A stretch of DNA of 64,000 nucleotides from Bacteroidota bacterium. Lineage in GTDB: Bacteria > Bacteroidota > Bacteroidia > AKYH767-A > OLB10. The stretch lies in the NCBI GenBank assembly GCA_016721435.1, contig JADKIC010000006.1, positions 91,634 to 155,633 on the forward strand. The letters run 5' to 3'. The notes under the pieces were generated by a model. It saw only the letters and a list, made by a program, of their open reading frames with translations, was not told the origin of the DNA and searched no databases. Positions 55,901 through 64,000 of the stretch are shown one piece after another. Made by a program: the position numbers and the translations under genes. Numbering within the stretch: position 1 is the stretch's first letter; the number at the start of each line of letters is the position of its first letter.

Positions 55901-56463
55901 TTACCTGAAGAAAAATCAGCTAGTGGCGAGCAGCCAGCAGCCAGCAGCCCAACGTTCTCTTGCATACTTTTAGCTATCGACTCCCCCGCAATCGGCAAGC
56001 AGCTAGCGGCGAGCGGCCAGCAGCCCTCTGCCGCCCCCTGCGATAAAGCTCCTTCCTGAGAAGAAGATACGGGGGCGGATAGCGTGACAGGAAGGATAAC
56101 CACAACATTCCTGAAACATGGAATTTTTTCGGGGATGATGGCATCGCGGTTGCCGGAACTCTCTCCTTCAGCGGCTCCCTTTCGGAGACATTCACTGAGA
56201 AAGCGGTTCAGCTCCTCGAAGCCCTCATTATTTTTTGCAATACCTATAAATCTAACGGTATCGCCTTGACGAAATTCGATGCCCACCGCCGGCTCCACAC
56301 CATACTTCGGAGCCAGACGGATGAAATCGAGTACGCCGGAAGTGTTATTGATATCGGTAAGAACGAGTTTGCGGATACCGTTACGCTGTGCCTCTTCCAG
56401 TAACTTCTCCATAGAAAGCGTACCGTAATGAAAGCTGAACCAGCTATGGCAATTGAGAAACAT
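52931..56463 (-). CDS. DnaE-type DNA polymerase III alpha subunit with repeat insertions and a 3' frameshift
   Basis: Shorter, probably second DnaE of a Bacteroidota, of the kind linked to damage-tolerant synthesis. Order: PHP domain (1-125), polymerase palm/fingers with catalytic aspartates in PDFDLDFSW, GGVIISEKP and RGMSGKFRSREEF, helix-hairpin-helix region (FSKGHSASYAV downstream) and OB-fold. Two abnormalities: residues about 132-296 are a low-complexity insert made from the AGCAAGYAGC repeat, and the last part changes frame at a palindromic element near 53233-53317. The uninterrupted frame stops at 53056 with a nonsense tail, whereas the true C-terminus (EISIIGYLVTTKP, GEYMAFGTWLDVEGYFFDST, FPFRGKGIYRI) reads on in another frame to 52931. 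Either the element's length or a lost G (GGG to GGGG) explains it. Confidence 0.85.
53233..53317. repeat. Palindromic GC-rich element inside the 3' part of dnaE
   Basis: Contains a perfect 16-bp palindrome TCCGATAGCTATCGGA (53271-53286) and a CCTGCCTG/CAGGCAGG hairpin (53234-53241 / 53256-53263), GC-rich against the AT-rich surroundings. It replaces the expected short link between the polymerase body and OB-fold with NAAVAANPQRSDSYRTQ. The correct reading frame changes here. Confidence 0.8.
55576..56070. repeat. In-frame AGCAAGYAGC repeat expansion inside dnaE
   Basis: About 490 bp built from variants of GCTGCTTGCTTCTTGCTGCT and AGCCAGCAGCCAGCAGCC. It encodes recurring GLLAAGC-x-PLAD and ASSEQQEA peptides and contains two long near-duplicates. 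It starts right after NVVVILPVTLSAPV and ends before YGIKPSDLSRLPF, which in relatives are joined by a short link. No stop codon occurs in the dnaE frame across the whole insert. Confidence 0.85.
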
Positions 56464-56514
56464 GATACCCCCTGCACCTTATTGATTAATTTATTTCTCG
56501 TTCTTTTGCTACCT

Positions 56515-56720
56515 GCTTCTTGCCTCTCGCTTCTTGCCTCTCGCTTCTTGCCTCTCGCTTCTTGCCTCTCGCTTCTTGCCTCTCGCTTCTTGCCTCTCGC
56601 TTCTTGCCTCTAGCTTCTTGCCTCTCTTTGCCTCTCGCTTCTTGCCTCTCGCTTCTTGCCTTATTTTCTAACAGTGTCTGTAGCCAGCAGCCAGTAGCCA
56701 GTATCCTTCGTCAACAATCC
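56515..56720. repeat. 14-bp tandem repeat upstream of dnaE
   Basis: About ten copies of GCTTCTTGCCTCTC starting at 56515 with 14-bp spacing (one 24-bp step at 56613-56637), followed by a TAGCCAGCAGCCAGTAGCC piece. It sits 52 bp before the dnaE ATG, within its leader or promoter region. Same repeat family as the insert inside dnaE. Confidence 0.9.
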
Positions 56721-56761
56721 TAGCTATCCGGAGATAAACTATTCTCCACCCGCAAGCAAGA

Positions 56762-56875
56762 TCAAAACTTCTTTAGCTCTTTTACTTGTATCCAAAGAAG
56801 CATCATTACTCCCATGCCCATCAGGCAGAGTGGCGCGTATCGCAGGCCGTTTAAAATAAGATCTAGTGTGTCCAT
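56762..56875 (-). CDS. Possible 37-residue single-helix membrane protein
   Basis: Short frame MDTLDLILNGLRYAP followed by a hydrophobic helix (LCLMGMGVMMLLWI) and a charged tail (QVKELKKF). The topology (short amphipathic start, one helix, basic tail) is typical of real tiny membrane proteins and it stands alone in an otherwise non-coding 830-bp stretch. No clear promoter or ribosome-binding site, and no known family. Confidence 0.4.
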   Translation of the reverse strand: MDTLDLILNGLRYAPLCLMGMGVMMLLWIQVKELKKF

Positions 56876-56883
56876 AGCGGTTT

Positions 56884-56965
56884 AATGTTTAATGTTTAAT
56901 GTTTAAGGTTTAAAGTTTAAGGTTCAAAGTTTAGGGTTCAATGTTTAGGGTTCAAAGTTTCAAGT
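56884..56965. repeat. GTTTAATG/GTTCAAAG octamer repeat
   Basis: About ten degenerate 8-bp units in tandem (GTTTAATG to GTTCAAAG). Simple repeat in the gene-free stretch 56464-57290. Confidence 0.7.
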
Positions 56966-56976
56966 TCCTCCTCCCA

Positions 56977-57024
56977 GTCTCGTCAGATTCAATTCGTCGC
57001 AGACGAAGTGAGCAATGACGAGAC
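56977..57024. repeat. Nested palindrome of the CGTCATTGC type
   Basis: Outer arms GTCTCGTCA (56977-56985) and TGACGAGAC (57016-57024) enclose TTCGTC-GCA-GACGAA (56993-57007). It resembles the widespread CGTCATTGCGAG-like intergenic palindromes. Confidence 0.6.
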
Positions 57025-57290
57025 GTTCCTCTTTAAAGATTGTAATACGATCAATAACCATGATTGCAATATAGGCATAAAACAAAATCTACCAAGTGAA
57101 AATTGCCTAGGTAACGCTAAGTGATTGGGGAGAAAAGGAAAAAGTTAGGGAGTGATTGTGTGGTGATCAAAGGGAATGAATTCAGAAGATTTGTTAAATG
57201 TATTATGAAAAATTATATTTTATTTAGATTAGCGTGAACCAAATTACTTCTCCCTATATTACCCTTCGCCGTTTGACGGTCATACAATCA

Positions 57291-58340
57291 ATGGAAGAAT
57301 ACATCAAAGGTCGGGGTTCACAGATCAATACGCCGAACCGCTTTTTGAAGCAGGAGAGAGTGCTGGAGCATTTCGAAGGTATTGATGAATTGCCCGATCC
57401 GGATCCGGGGACAGAAGTGTTTGTGGATCACCCGAAGCAGATCGTGAATAAGGTGGAGAGCACGGATTTGCCTTTTCTCTATTCACTCAATCCCTATCAG
57501 GGTTGCGAACACGGCTGTGCCTACTGTTATGCCCGCAATGCGCATACATTTTGGGGAATAAGTGCCGGACTTGATTTCGAAAGAAAGATTATCGTGAAGC
57601 CCAACGCGCCGAAGCTCCTCGAGGAATTTATCAATAAGAAAAATTACCAGCCTGCCACAATGAGTATGAGCGGCAATACCGATTGTTATCAGCCCCTCGA
57701 ACGGCAGTATAAAATTACCCGGGGACTTCTCGAAGTTTTTCTGAAGTACCGTCATCCGGTAGGTATCATCACCAAAAACGCGCTCATCCTCCGCGACATC
57801 GATTTGCTCTCGGAACTGGCGGCGATGCAACTTGCCCGGGTGTACATCTCCATCACCACTCTCGACGAAGAATTACGTCGCACGATGGAGCCGCGAACAT
57901 CCTCTTCAGAAAACCGGTTAAAGACCATTCGGAACCTGACCGATAAGGGTATACCCGTAGGCGTTATGACTGCCCCCATCATTCCCGGACTCAACAGCGA
58001 CGAAATTCCGGATCTCCTCAAAGCAGCAGCGGATCATGGCGCAATCGCAGCGGGCTATACCATGGTGCGACTCAATGGTGACGTGAAAGACATCTTCTCC
58101 GACTGGCTGCAAAAAAACCGACCCGATGCCGCGAAGAAAGTATGGAACCATATCCGGCATGCACACGGAGGATCTGTCAGTGATTCAAGACCGGGAATAC
58201 GGATGCGCGGAGAAGGGAATATCGCACAATCCGTCAATCAGCTTTTTAAACTTTTCCGGAAAAAATATTTCGGAGAAAGTAAAATGCCGGACTATGATTT
58301 TACAAAATTTCAAAGAGGCGGACAGATGAGTTTGTTTTAG
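57291..58340 (+). CDS. PA0069-family radical SAM protein
   Basis: 349-residue radical SAM protein of the PA0069/spore-photoproduct-lyase-like group. The 4Fe-4S cluster cysteines are in GCEHGCAYC; YARNAHTFWG follows, and MSGNTDCYQPLE, TKNALILRD and PIIPGLNSDEI are conserved blocks. ATG 57291 (MEEYIKGRGSQ) is preferred over a GTG 57 bases upstream because family members begin here. The reaction is not established; some relatives repair DNA photoproducts. It lies divergently from dnaE, a neighbourhood seen with DNA-damage genes (inference from memory). Confidence 0.9.
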   Translation: MEEYIKGRGSQINTPNRFLKQERVLEHFEGIDELPDPDPGTEVFVDHPKQIVNKVESTDLPFLYSLNPYQGCEHGCAYCYARNAHTFWGISAGLDFERKIIVKPNAPKLLEEFINKKNYQPATMSMSGNTDCYQPLERQYKITRGLLEVFLKYRHPVGIITKNALILRDIDLLSELAAMQLARVYISITTLDEELRRTMEPRTSSSENRLKTIRNLTDKGIPVGVMTAPIIPGLNSDEIPDLLKAAADHGAIAAGYTMVRLNGDVKDIFSDWLQKNRPDAAKKVWNHIRHAHGGSVSDSRPGIRMRGEGNIAQSVNQLFKLFRKKYFGESKMPDYDFTKFQRGGQMSLF

Positions 58341-58390
58341 ACGCCGACCTTATGAAATTGTAAGTATAAATTGAAATGATAGATAGCAAG

Positions 58391-58560
58391 ATGTGAATTT
58401 GAAAATTTGAAAAGGTGCTAATTTGAAGATGTTGATGTGATTAAGGAATTGATGATGGAAGGGATGATGGGTGTGATCTCGAAGCCTCGCGATGGGGATT
58501 TGATGATGTAATGGATGTTGGATTGAATGATGGATTGGATGATGGATCAGAACAGGAAAT
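58391..58560. repeat. TTTGAAGATG/TGATGGA repeats and inverted copy of the 52.8-kb element
   Basis: Fills most of 58341-58674. TTTGAAAATTTGAAAAGG and related motifs, then 58475-58497 (GATCTCGAAGCCTCGCGATG start), which is the inverted copy of 52818-52840, then GATGATGGAT simple repeats. Confidence 0.6.
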
Positions 58561-58674
58561 TTTCACCTTTTTAATTTTAAAAGAAGAACAGATGTAAAAA
58601 GTCGGGTAAATTTTATATTATATTGAAAATTAATGTACATTTACCTTGAGTTTATCAGGTATCAATATTCTTCT

Positions 58675-61315
58675 ATGAAACAGATTTCAGCATTCCTTCT
58701 TTGGTTAATCATTACTGCCACTTCCGGTTATTCTCAAGTAATCAACTGGCAGGCGGCTGCGGGAGGAGCCGGTCAATCCTGGCCACAAGATATGGTAGTG
58801 ACTCCGGATAGCGGTTTTATTATAGCTGTTAGATTGACCGGTAGTTCTGGTTTTGAAGTAATCGATCCTGTTTTAGGAGGCTCGGATATCTGGGTAGTGA
58901 AGTATAGTTCAGATAGGAAAATTCAATGGCAGAAATGCCTTGGCGGAGTCATTAATGAAACTCCAAAAAATATACGAGCGGCAAGGAACAGTGGATATTT
59001 TGTCTGTGGAGTTTCAAATTCGTACATTAGCGGAAACAAAACCGAAAATGCATATTACAATGATGCCTGGGTACTTAAATTAGATGCAGTTGGTAATATT
59101 TTGTGGCAGAATACACTTCAAGCTATAGGATCAGAAAATATGCGGTGTATGGATACCACAAGTGATAATGGCGTAATCATGGCGATTGGCACCTGTTCTG
59201 CAATTGGCCTGGATAAAACGGTCCCACTTGTTGGTCAGACAGATTCCTGGTTGGTAAAATTAGATTCACTTGGGGTGGTTCAATGGCAAAACACAGTCAT
59301 CGTTCCGGGAGCAACCCAAGTCTATCTTCAGGATATTATACAGTTATCTGATGGCGGTTATGCAGCAGTAGGGAATTATTTTATTACTCAGTATACATCG
59401 GGTCTGTTTAGATTAGATAGCCTTGGAAATGTGCTGTGGTATCAGAATATAGCCAGTTCGGTACAGACCAACCAAGGGGTAATTTTAAATACCGCTGATA
59501 AAGGATTTCTTCTCGCTTACTATTCGGCAGGCAATATTTCGCCCTGGAAAACTGAAAATGCAATGGGAGGAAACGATATGTGGGTGGTGAAAGTAGATAG
59601 CCTTGGAAATTATATTTGGGATAGTACAATTGGAGGACCAGGGTCTGATGGGCCATCTGATATGCAGTTAAGTCCAACGGGTGAAATCTTTATAGTGGGC
59701 TATTCAAGTTCAAATATTGGATTTGATAAAAGTGAAATGTGCCGGGGTGGCTCAGATGCATGGATAGTAAAATTGTCGGCAAATGGTGTCAAATTATGGG
59801 ATAAAACTTTTGGTTCCCGACCAAAGCGAGAATGGGGTAGGGATTGGAATTCTTCCCAATGGAGAGTTGTTGATTGCGGCGGCCAGTTATTCTGATAAGG
59901 GATATGATCAGGCTGTATTCATAAGGGGACATAAGATTCTGATAGTTGATGTTTTACTTTCCGAAAACTATAACGAAATAACCGGAAATGTTTTTACCGA
60001 TATGAATTCAAATTCAATTCAAGACTCCGGTGACTTCATTCCTCAAGGTCTGAAAATTCAAACGAATGATTCAAACTATTTTTCTTATATCAGTTATGAT
60101 GGGACGTATAAAATGTTAGTGGAAGATAACACTTACAATTTTTTACCCGATTCAAATCCTTACTATGGCGTAAATCCAGCTTTGAATACGGCCGCTTTTA
60201 CAGGATTTAAACAAATAGATTCCCTGAACAATTTTATTCTCCATCCCTATGTGTTCATTCAGGATCTTAAAATTACACTTGCACCACCGGCGTTGGTTCG
60301 TCCGGGATTTAATGCAAGCTATATGATAAGTTGTGAAAATAAAGGCACGGTTCCTGTTCCAGCGCAAATCTATTTCAAACTTTTTCCAAATACCTCTTAT
60401 ATCACTTCAACAGCTACACCAATTTTACAGACTTCAGATTCTGTATTGTGGGATATTGGCATTGTAAATCCCGGGCAAAATAAAAGTATTAGCGTTACCA
60501 TTAAACTGGATACTATAATTCAGGTGGGAGATATTTTAAATTCATATGCACAGGCGTTACCCATTGCCACTGATTTTGCCCCGAGTGATAATAACGCCAC
60601 CTGGGAATCGATTGTCAGAGGAAGTATGGATCCCAATGATATTTTAGTGGATAAACGTACCATCGAATACAATACATTGCCATCGAATCCAACCCTCAGG
60701 TACACTATTCGTTTTCAAAACACAGGTAATGCTCCGGCTACCATTGTAAATATTATTAATAATCTCCCTATAAAATTATTGGATGCAACATTTGAACTGG
60801 AAGCATCTTCCCATCCTGTTAACATTGAGTATACGAAAAACTCGCGGATGTTAAAATTTGATTTTCCCGGTATCCTTCTTCCCGACAGCGGCACCAACAA
60901 TGAGCAGTCGATGGGATTTGTTCAGTACTCCATTCGCCCACTTACCAATCTGGTGCCGGGCGATTCAATCAGAAACAAAGCCTTAATTTATTTTGATTAT
61001 AATAGTCCTGTAATAACTAATTATGCCATTACAGCAATTGTACAAACAACTTCTGTGGAGGAAGTGGTTATCAACGGAAAGTTAAACGTCTATCCGAACC
61101 CTGCAACGAATGTTTTAAATATAAGTTTACCGGAAAGTGTTCAGCCGGGAATAGTAATGGTTTATGATCTCCAGGGACGTTTAATTGGGCAGGAGAAAGT
61201 GAATCAGGTGAATGAAATGTATCAGTTGAGTTTACAAGCTGTTGATCCCGGAATGTATACAATCCAGTTTATTTCCGGTAACAACCGGTATTCCTCCCGT
61301 TTTGTGAGGTTATAA
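58675..61315 (+). pseudogene. SBBP propeller plus DUF7619-like T9SS protein, one frameshift
   Basis: About 880 residues if repaired. ATG 58675 gives a signal peptide (MKQISAFLLWLIITATSGYSQ). Repeats with D-x-G-N-x-x-W-Q-N-T and GG-x-D-x-W-V-V-K form a propeller (about 20-390), followed by an SdrD-like link (GNVFTDMNSNSIQDSGDF), a DUF11/DUF7619-like domain with GSMDPNDILV, and a T9SS domain (VYPNPATNVLNISL). The frame breaks at 59816-59818: one C too many in GGTTCCCGAC, and removing it joins FGS to DQSENGVGIGILPNGELL. Possible sequencing error. Same architecture as the broken gene that follows. Confidence 0.8.
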
Positions 61316-61542
61316 TCTCATTTTTAGCAGGAATTTGCCTCTGATAGTGTAGTTGAACCTTATTGGTGGAGAAGTTCAGGGTTTTATTGATATTTAAATC
61401 GCTATTTTAATAGAAAAATGTACCTTTATTGACGAATAAGTGTTAGTTGTGATTGTTTTAATTTCATATCTTTAAACTGTAGTGGCGGAATAATTAGATA
61501 AATGGATACTGAGCAATGCAAAATTTTCAATTTAAAACTATC

Positions 61543-64000
61543 ATGAAAAAGTTAAAGACAATCTTCTTCATAAACTGACCTTTGCTTTTAATTTATTTGC
61601 AACTACTACCTTTTCTCAAGAAATCGAATGGCAGAATACGATTGGGGGAATGGGTATGATGAATTATATTCACTTCAACAAACCACTGATGGAGGGTATA
61701 TTTTGGGTGGGAGTTCTGGTTCAAATATCTCTGGTGATAAGTCAGAAAACAGTTTAGGAGGGGATGATATTTGGATAGTAAAAACGGATCGAGTTGGTAA
61801 TATCCTATGGCAGAATACGATTGGAGGGGGAGGTATGGATCAGGTGTACTCCATTCAGCAAACTGTCGATGGAGGCTTTATTTTAGGTGGGTATTCGCAT
61901 TCCAATATCTCAGGAGATAAAACAGAGAATAGTATGGGAGTTGGGAGTTATTGGATAGTTAAGACCGATACCTTGGCAATATCCAATGGCAGAATACAAT
62001 CGGCGGTAGTGGTTATGATAAATTGAAATCTATTAAACAAACTGCTGATGGGGGCTTTTTTTTAGGAGGATATTCTTTTCAACATTTCAGGAGATAAGAC
62101 AGAAAATAATTTTGGAAGTGATGATTTGTGGATCGTCAAGACGGATTCTTTGGGGCAATATCCAATGGCAGAATACTATAGGTGGGTATCATAGTGATCG
62201 ACTTACATCCATTGATCAAACAACTGATGGGGGCTATATTTTGGTTTTTACTCCGGTTCTGGTATATCGGGAGATAAGACAGAGCAGAGTAATGGAAGTT
62301 GGGACTATTGGATTGTGAAGTCCGATTCACTGGGGAATATTCAATGGCAAAATACGATTGGAGGGAGTGGTGATGATAAACTCTACTCCGTTAAGCAAAC
62401 AGTGGATGGCGGGTATATTTTGGGTGGATCTTCAAGTTCTTTCATATCAGGTGATAAAACGGAACCTAGTACCGGAGGACATGATTTCTGGATTTTGAAA
62501 ACAGATAGCACGGGAAATATCCAATGGCAGAATACTATTTGGGGAAGCAATAATGATGAACTGATTTCTATTTATCAAACTGCTGATGGAGGGTATGCTT
62601 TGGGTGGATATTCAAAGTCATTTATATCGGGAGATAAATCAGAAAATAGTTTGATGCAAAGTATACCATGTTATGATTTCTGGATCATAAAAACAGATCC
62701 TGCAGGTTCTATCCAATGGCAGAATACGATTGGTGGAAGTAATGATGAATATTTAACCTCATTTAAACAAACTGCTGACGGTGGCTCTATAATAGGAGGA
62801 CGCACTCCATCCAATATCTCCGGAGATAAAACGGAAGATGGTAATGGAAGTTTTGACTATTGGATTGTCAAAATATCCAATAAGTACAATTTGATTACTG
62901 GTCAAATATTTATTGACTTAAACAGCAATGGCATACATGATAATGGAGAATCTACGTTACCCGCACAGAAGATTACAGAGCAAAATACGGGTCGTTTCAC
63001 CTTTAGTGATCAAAATGGAAACTATTCAGTTCTTGTTCTTGATTCCGGAAATTTCATTGTGTCTCACCACAATCAGTAATCTGGTATGATCTCACGCCTG
63101 GATCACAATCTGCAACCTTTATAGGAAACCATCAAACCGATTCCCTCAACGATTTTGCTTACCAACCGCTAGGTGTATTTGAAGATGTTTGTGTAACCAT
63201 TACTCCATTGGGCAATTTCCGCTCTGGCTTCAATGCGAGTTATATGATTAGTTATGGCAACTACGGTACTACCACAGTATCAAATCCTGTCTTATATTTT
63301 TACCCATACAACAATGTCACTTTTCAATCCGCAACAGTTACACCGAGCCAAATCTTTCCTGATTCAGTCCTATGGAATTTGCCCGCATTAACACCCTTCC
63401 AAACCGGCAGCATCATCGTCACCGTAAATGTCAACCCCGGACTCCCCATCGGCACACTCATCAACAGCAGCGCGCATATTGAGCCGTATGCCACCGATGA
63501 TAATCCGAGCTGCAATAACAGCAATTGGGAAGTGTATACCACAGGTTCTTTTGATCCCAATGATATTCTGGTAAATGAAGATACCCTCACCACCACCCAA
63601 CTCAGCAACGCTCCCTGGCAGGAGTACATCATCCGCTTTCAAAATACCGGCAACGATACAGCCTTCACCGTTAAAATTCTGAATCCGATTGATACCAGTA
63701 AACTCAATCTTTCCACCATCGAATTTGTAAAACGCCTCTCATCCCGTCAATCTAAACTGGATCAACTACCAGCGCAATATGGAGTTTAAATTTGAAAACA
63801 TTCTCCTCCCCGATAGCAACACCAATGAACCCCTCTCGCATGGCTTTGTTCGTTATCGCATCCAACCCAAAACAAATCTTTCCGCAGGAGATTCTATCAC
63901 CAACTTCGCCGCCATTTACTTCGATTTTAATGAACCCGTGATCACTAACACTGCAAAAACAATTATAATTCTCCCTACCGGAATTCCATCTGCAACAGCC
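61543..64000 (+). pseudogene. SBBP propeller/DUF7619-like T9SS-type protein with at least eight frameshifts, runs off window
   Basis: Paralogue of the preceding gene. Starts MKK at 61543. Reading it as one protein requires changes near 61546-61550 (A5), 61641-61646 (G5), 61974-61977, 62085, 62150-62154, 62244, 63055-63065 and 63730, mostly one base in a short run of G, A, T or C. The repaired product has repeats of about 60 residues (GNIQWQNTIGG..YS-x-x-QT-x-DGGYILGG..SGDKTE), a GQIFIDLNSNGIHDNGES link and a DUF7619-like domain (GSFDPNDILVNEDT). The end lies outside the window. Either heavily decayed or poorly resolved in assembly because of its repeats. Confidence 0.75.

Noticed and set aside
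61543..63740. Programmed ribosomal frameshifting
   Set aside because: Too many shifts in both directions, without a consistent slippery site or downstream structure; error or decay is simpler.
1..64000. tRNA, rRNA, prophage or transposase genes
   Set aside because: I looked for tRNA T-loop patterns, rRNA-like stretches, integrases and transposase motifs and saw none.

Overview
The window looks like chromosomal DNA of a free-living Bacteroidota (Chitinophagales/Sphingobacteriia-like). The evidence is a dozen secreted proteins ending in type-A C-terminal domains of the type IX secretion system (T9SS), promoters of the Bacteroidota kind (TTG, about 20 bases, TAnnTTTG), little sign of Shine-Dalgarno sites, and many short hairpin-rich intergenic repeats. 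Housekeeping genes are metG, ldcA, yraN, an RsuA/RluB-type pseudouridine synthase and a DnaE-type polymerase. I see no tRNA, rRNA, CRISPR array, phage or transposase.

Layout. 0-4.3 kb: arsenite efflux and arsenate reductase, a secreted purple-acid-phosphatase-like protein, and a rhodanese-thioredoxin lipoprotein. 4.4-5.7 kb: a minus-strand ECF sigma factor operon with two small membrane proteins. 5.8-14.1 kb: secreted endonuclease I, metG, ldcA, yraN and an rRNA pseudouridine synthase with a tandem-repeat N-terminus, separated by repeat clusters. 14.7-31.5 kb: large T9SS cargo proteins (adhesin-like, YadA-head/S74, two beta-propeller paralogues of which one is broken, a lipase-like hydrolase) plus a GCS2-CBS protein. 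31.6-40.9 kb: a signalling region with two LytS/NarX-type histidine kinases, a NarL-type response regulator, two related tiny membrane proteins and, between these two, an array of 21 alternating hairpins behind a strong promoter match. 41-51.4 kb: papain-like lipoprotein peptidase, YedK/HMCES, M16 peptidase, membrane-bound AraC regulator and an FG-GAP/ASPIC protein. 51.6-58.3 kb: secreted EEP-family hydrolase, a DnaE polymerase carrying repeat insertions inside its reading frame, and a PA0069-type radical SAM protein. 58.7-64 kb: two broken beta-propeller T9SS proteins.

The most unusual element is the hairpin array at 36581-37249. Eleven copies of one hairpin (stem CAGCC/GGCTG) alternate with ten of another (stem TCGTC/GACGA). 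All share the six-base loop CCGTAA or a close variant, and the period is about 65 bp. A GTATTG-N20-TACTTTTGA promoter match lies just upstream and the same module precedes the second tiny membrane protein. The layout suggests a structured RNA associated with a two-component system; this is inference.

Many genes carry single-base frameshifts, nearly all in homopolymers. They are dense in repetitive T9SS genes and absent from most housekeeping genes. Residual long-read sequencing error is the simplest explanation, but real decay cannot be excluded. Genes marked as frameshifted should be read with that in mind.
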